In this document: piece by piece, positions 5,929-5,972 of the stretch
Numbering within the stretch: the first letter of the stretch is position 1
Layout of the letters: each line of letters opens with the position of its first letter
NCBI GenBank assembly: GCA_900543275.1
Contig: UQQL01000090.1
Location: forward strand, 1 to 5,972
Direction of reading: 5' to 3'
DNA length: 5,972 nucleotides
From: an uncultured Collinsella sp.
Lineage (GTDB): Bacteria; Actinomycetota; Coriobacteriia; Coriobacteriales; Coriobacteriaceae
Notes under the pieces: generated by a model
What the model saw: the letters and a program-made list of their open reading frames with translations, nothing else
Told to the model about the DNA's origin: nothing
The model's database searches: none
Position numbers and translations under genes: made by a program

Positions 5929-5972
5929 CTGTCTCTTATACACATCTGACGCTGCCGACGACGGAGAGAGTG
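5929..5972. other. Nextera mosaic end, read-1 adapter and i5 index (non-genomic)
   Basis: CTGTCTCTTATACACATCT (5929-5947) is the reverse complement of the Tn5 mosaic end, followed by the read-1 adapter GACGCTGCCGACGA (5948-5961). The 8 nt CGGAGAGA (5962-5969) is the complement of TCTCTCCG, which I recall as Nextera index S511, and GTG begins the P5 segment. This is a true tagmentation junction, unlike the other end, so genomic sequence stops at about 5928. Confidence 0.98.

Noticed and set aside
5707..5943. Minus-strand ORF beginning MYKRQ
   Set aside because: Its start is the translated Nextera mosaic end and the rest is antisense to moaC.

Overview
The window is an assembled piece of GC-rich bacterial DNA whose two ends are not genomic. 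Positions 1-52 are an Illumina P7 / Nextera i7 index primer and positions 5929-5972 are a Nextera transposon end, read-1 adapter and i5 index. The genomic insert is therefore about 53-5928. Strong GC bias in third codon positions, the style of the ABC exporter pair and the type of DUF559-like protein suggest a gut actinobacterium of the class Coriobacteriia, most likely Collinsella or a close relative. This is an inference from remembered protein families, not a database match.

Layout, all genes on the + strand. (1) 43-756: the 3' part of an ABC exporter half-gene, cut inside its Walker A motif by the adapter junction. (2) 749-2647: a complete second ABC exporter half-gene, overlapping the first by 8 nt. 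The pair looks like a heterodimeric multidrug-type exporter, with one degenerate ATP site contributed by the first protein (Asp for the catalytic Glu, Gln for the switch His) and one intact site. (3) 2648-2862: intergenic, holding a 65-bp imperfect palindrome (2697-2761). (4) 2863-3900: a lone gene for a 345-residue protein with a likely DUF559/Vsr-like (PD-(D/E)XK fold) C-terminal nuclease domain. (5) 3901-4135: intergenic, holding a second copy of the palindrome (3939-4003; 61 of 65 positions identical, same orientation) and a weak promoter candidate. (6) 4136-5191: moaA, and (7) 5196-5928: moaC, cut by the contig end. Together these make cyclic pyranopterin monophosphate, the first intermediate of molybdenum cofactor synthesis.

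The part that known housekeeping functions do not explain is the middle. A putative nuclease gene with codon use unlike its neighbours sits between two near-identical, same-orientation hairpin repeats. It separates a transporter operon from a cofactor operon. Recombination between the repeats would remove a 1,242-bp unit carrying exactly this gene. Whether it is a mobile or defence cassette, or merely lies between two members of a dispersed repeat family, cannot be decided from this window alone.
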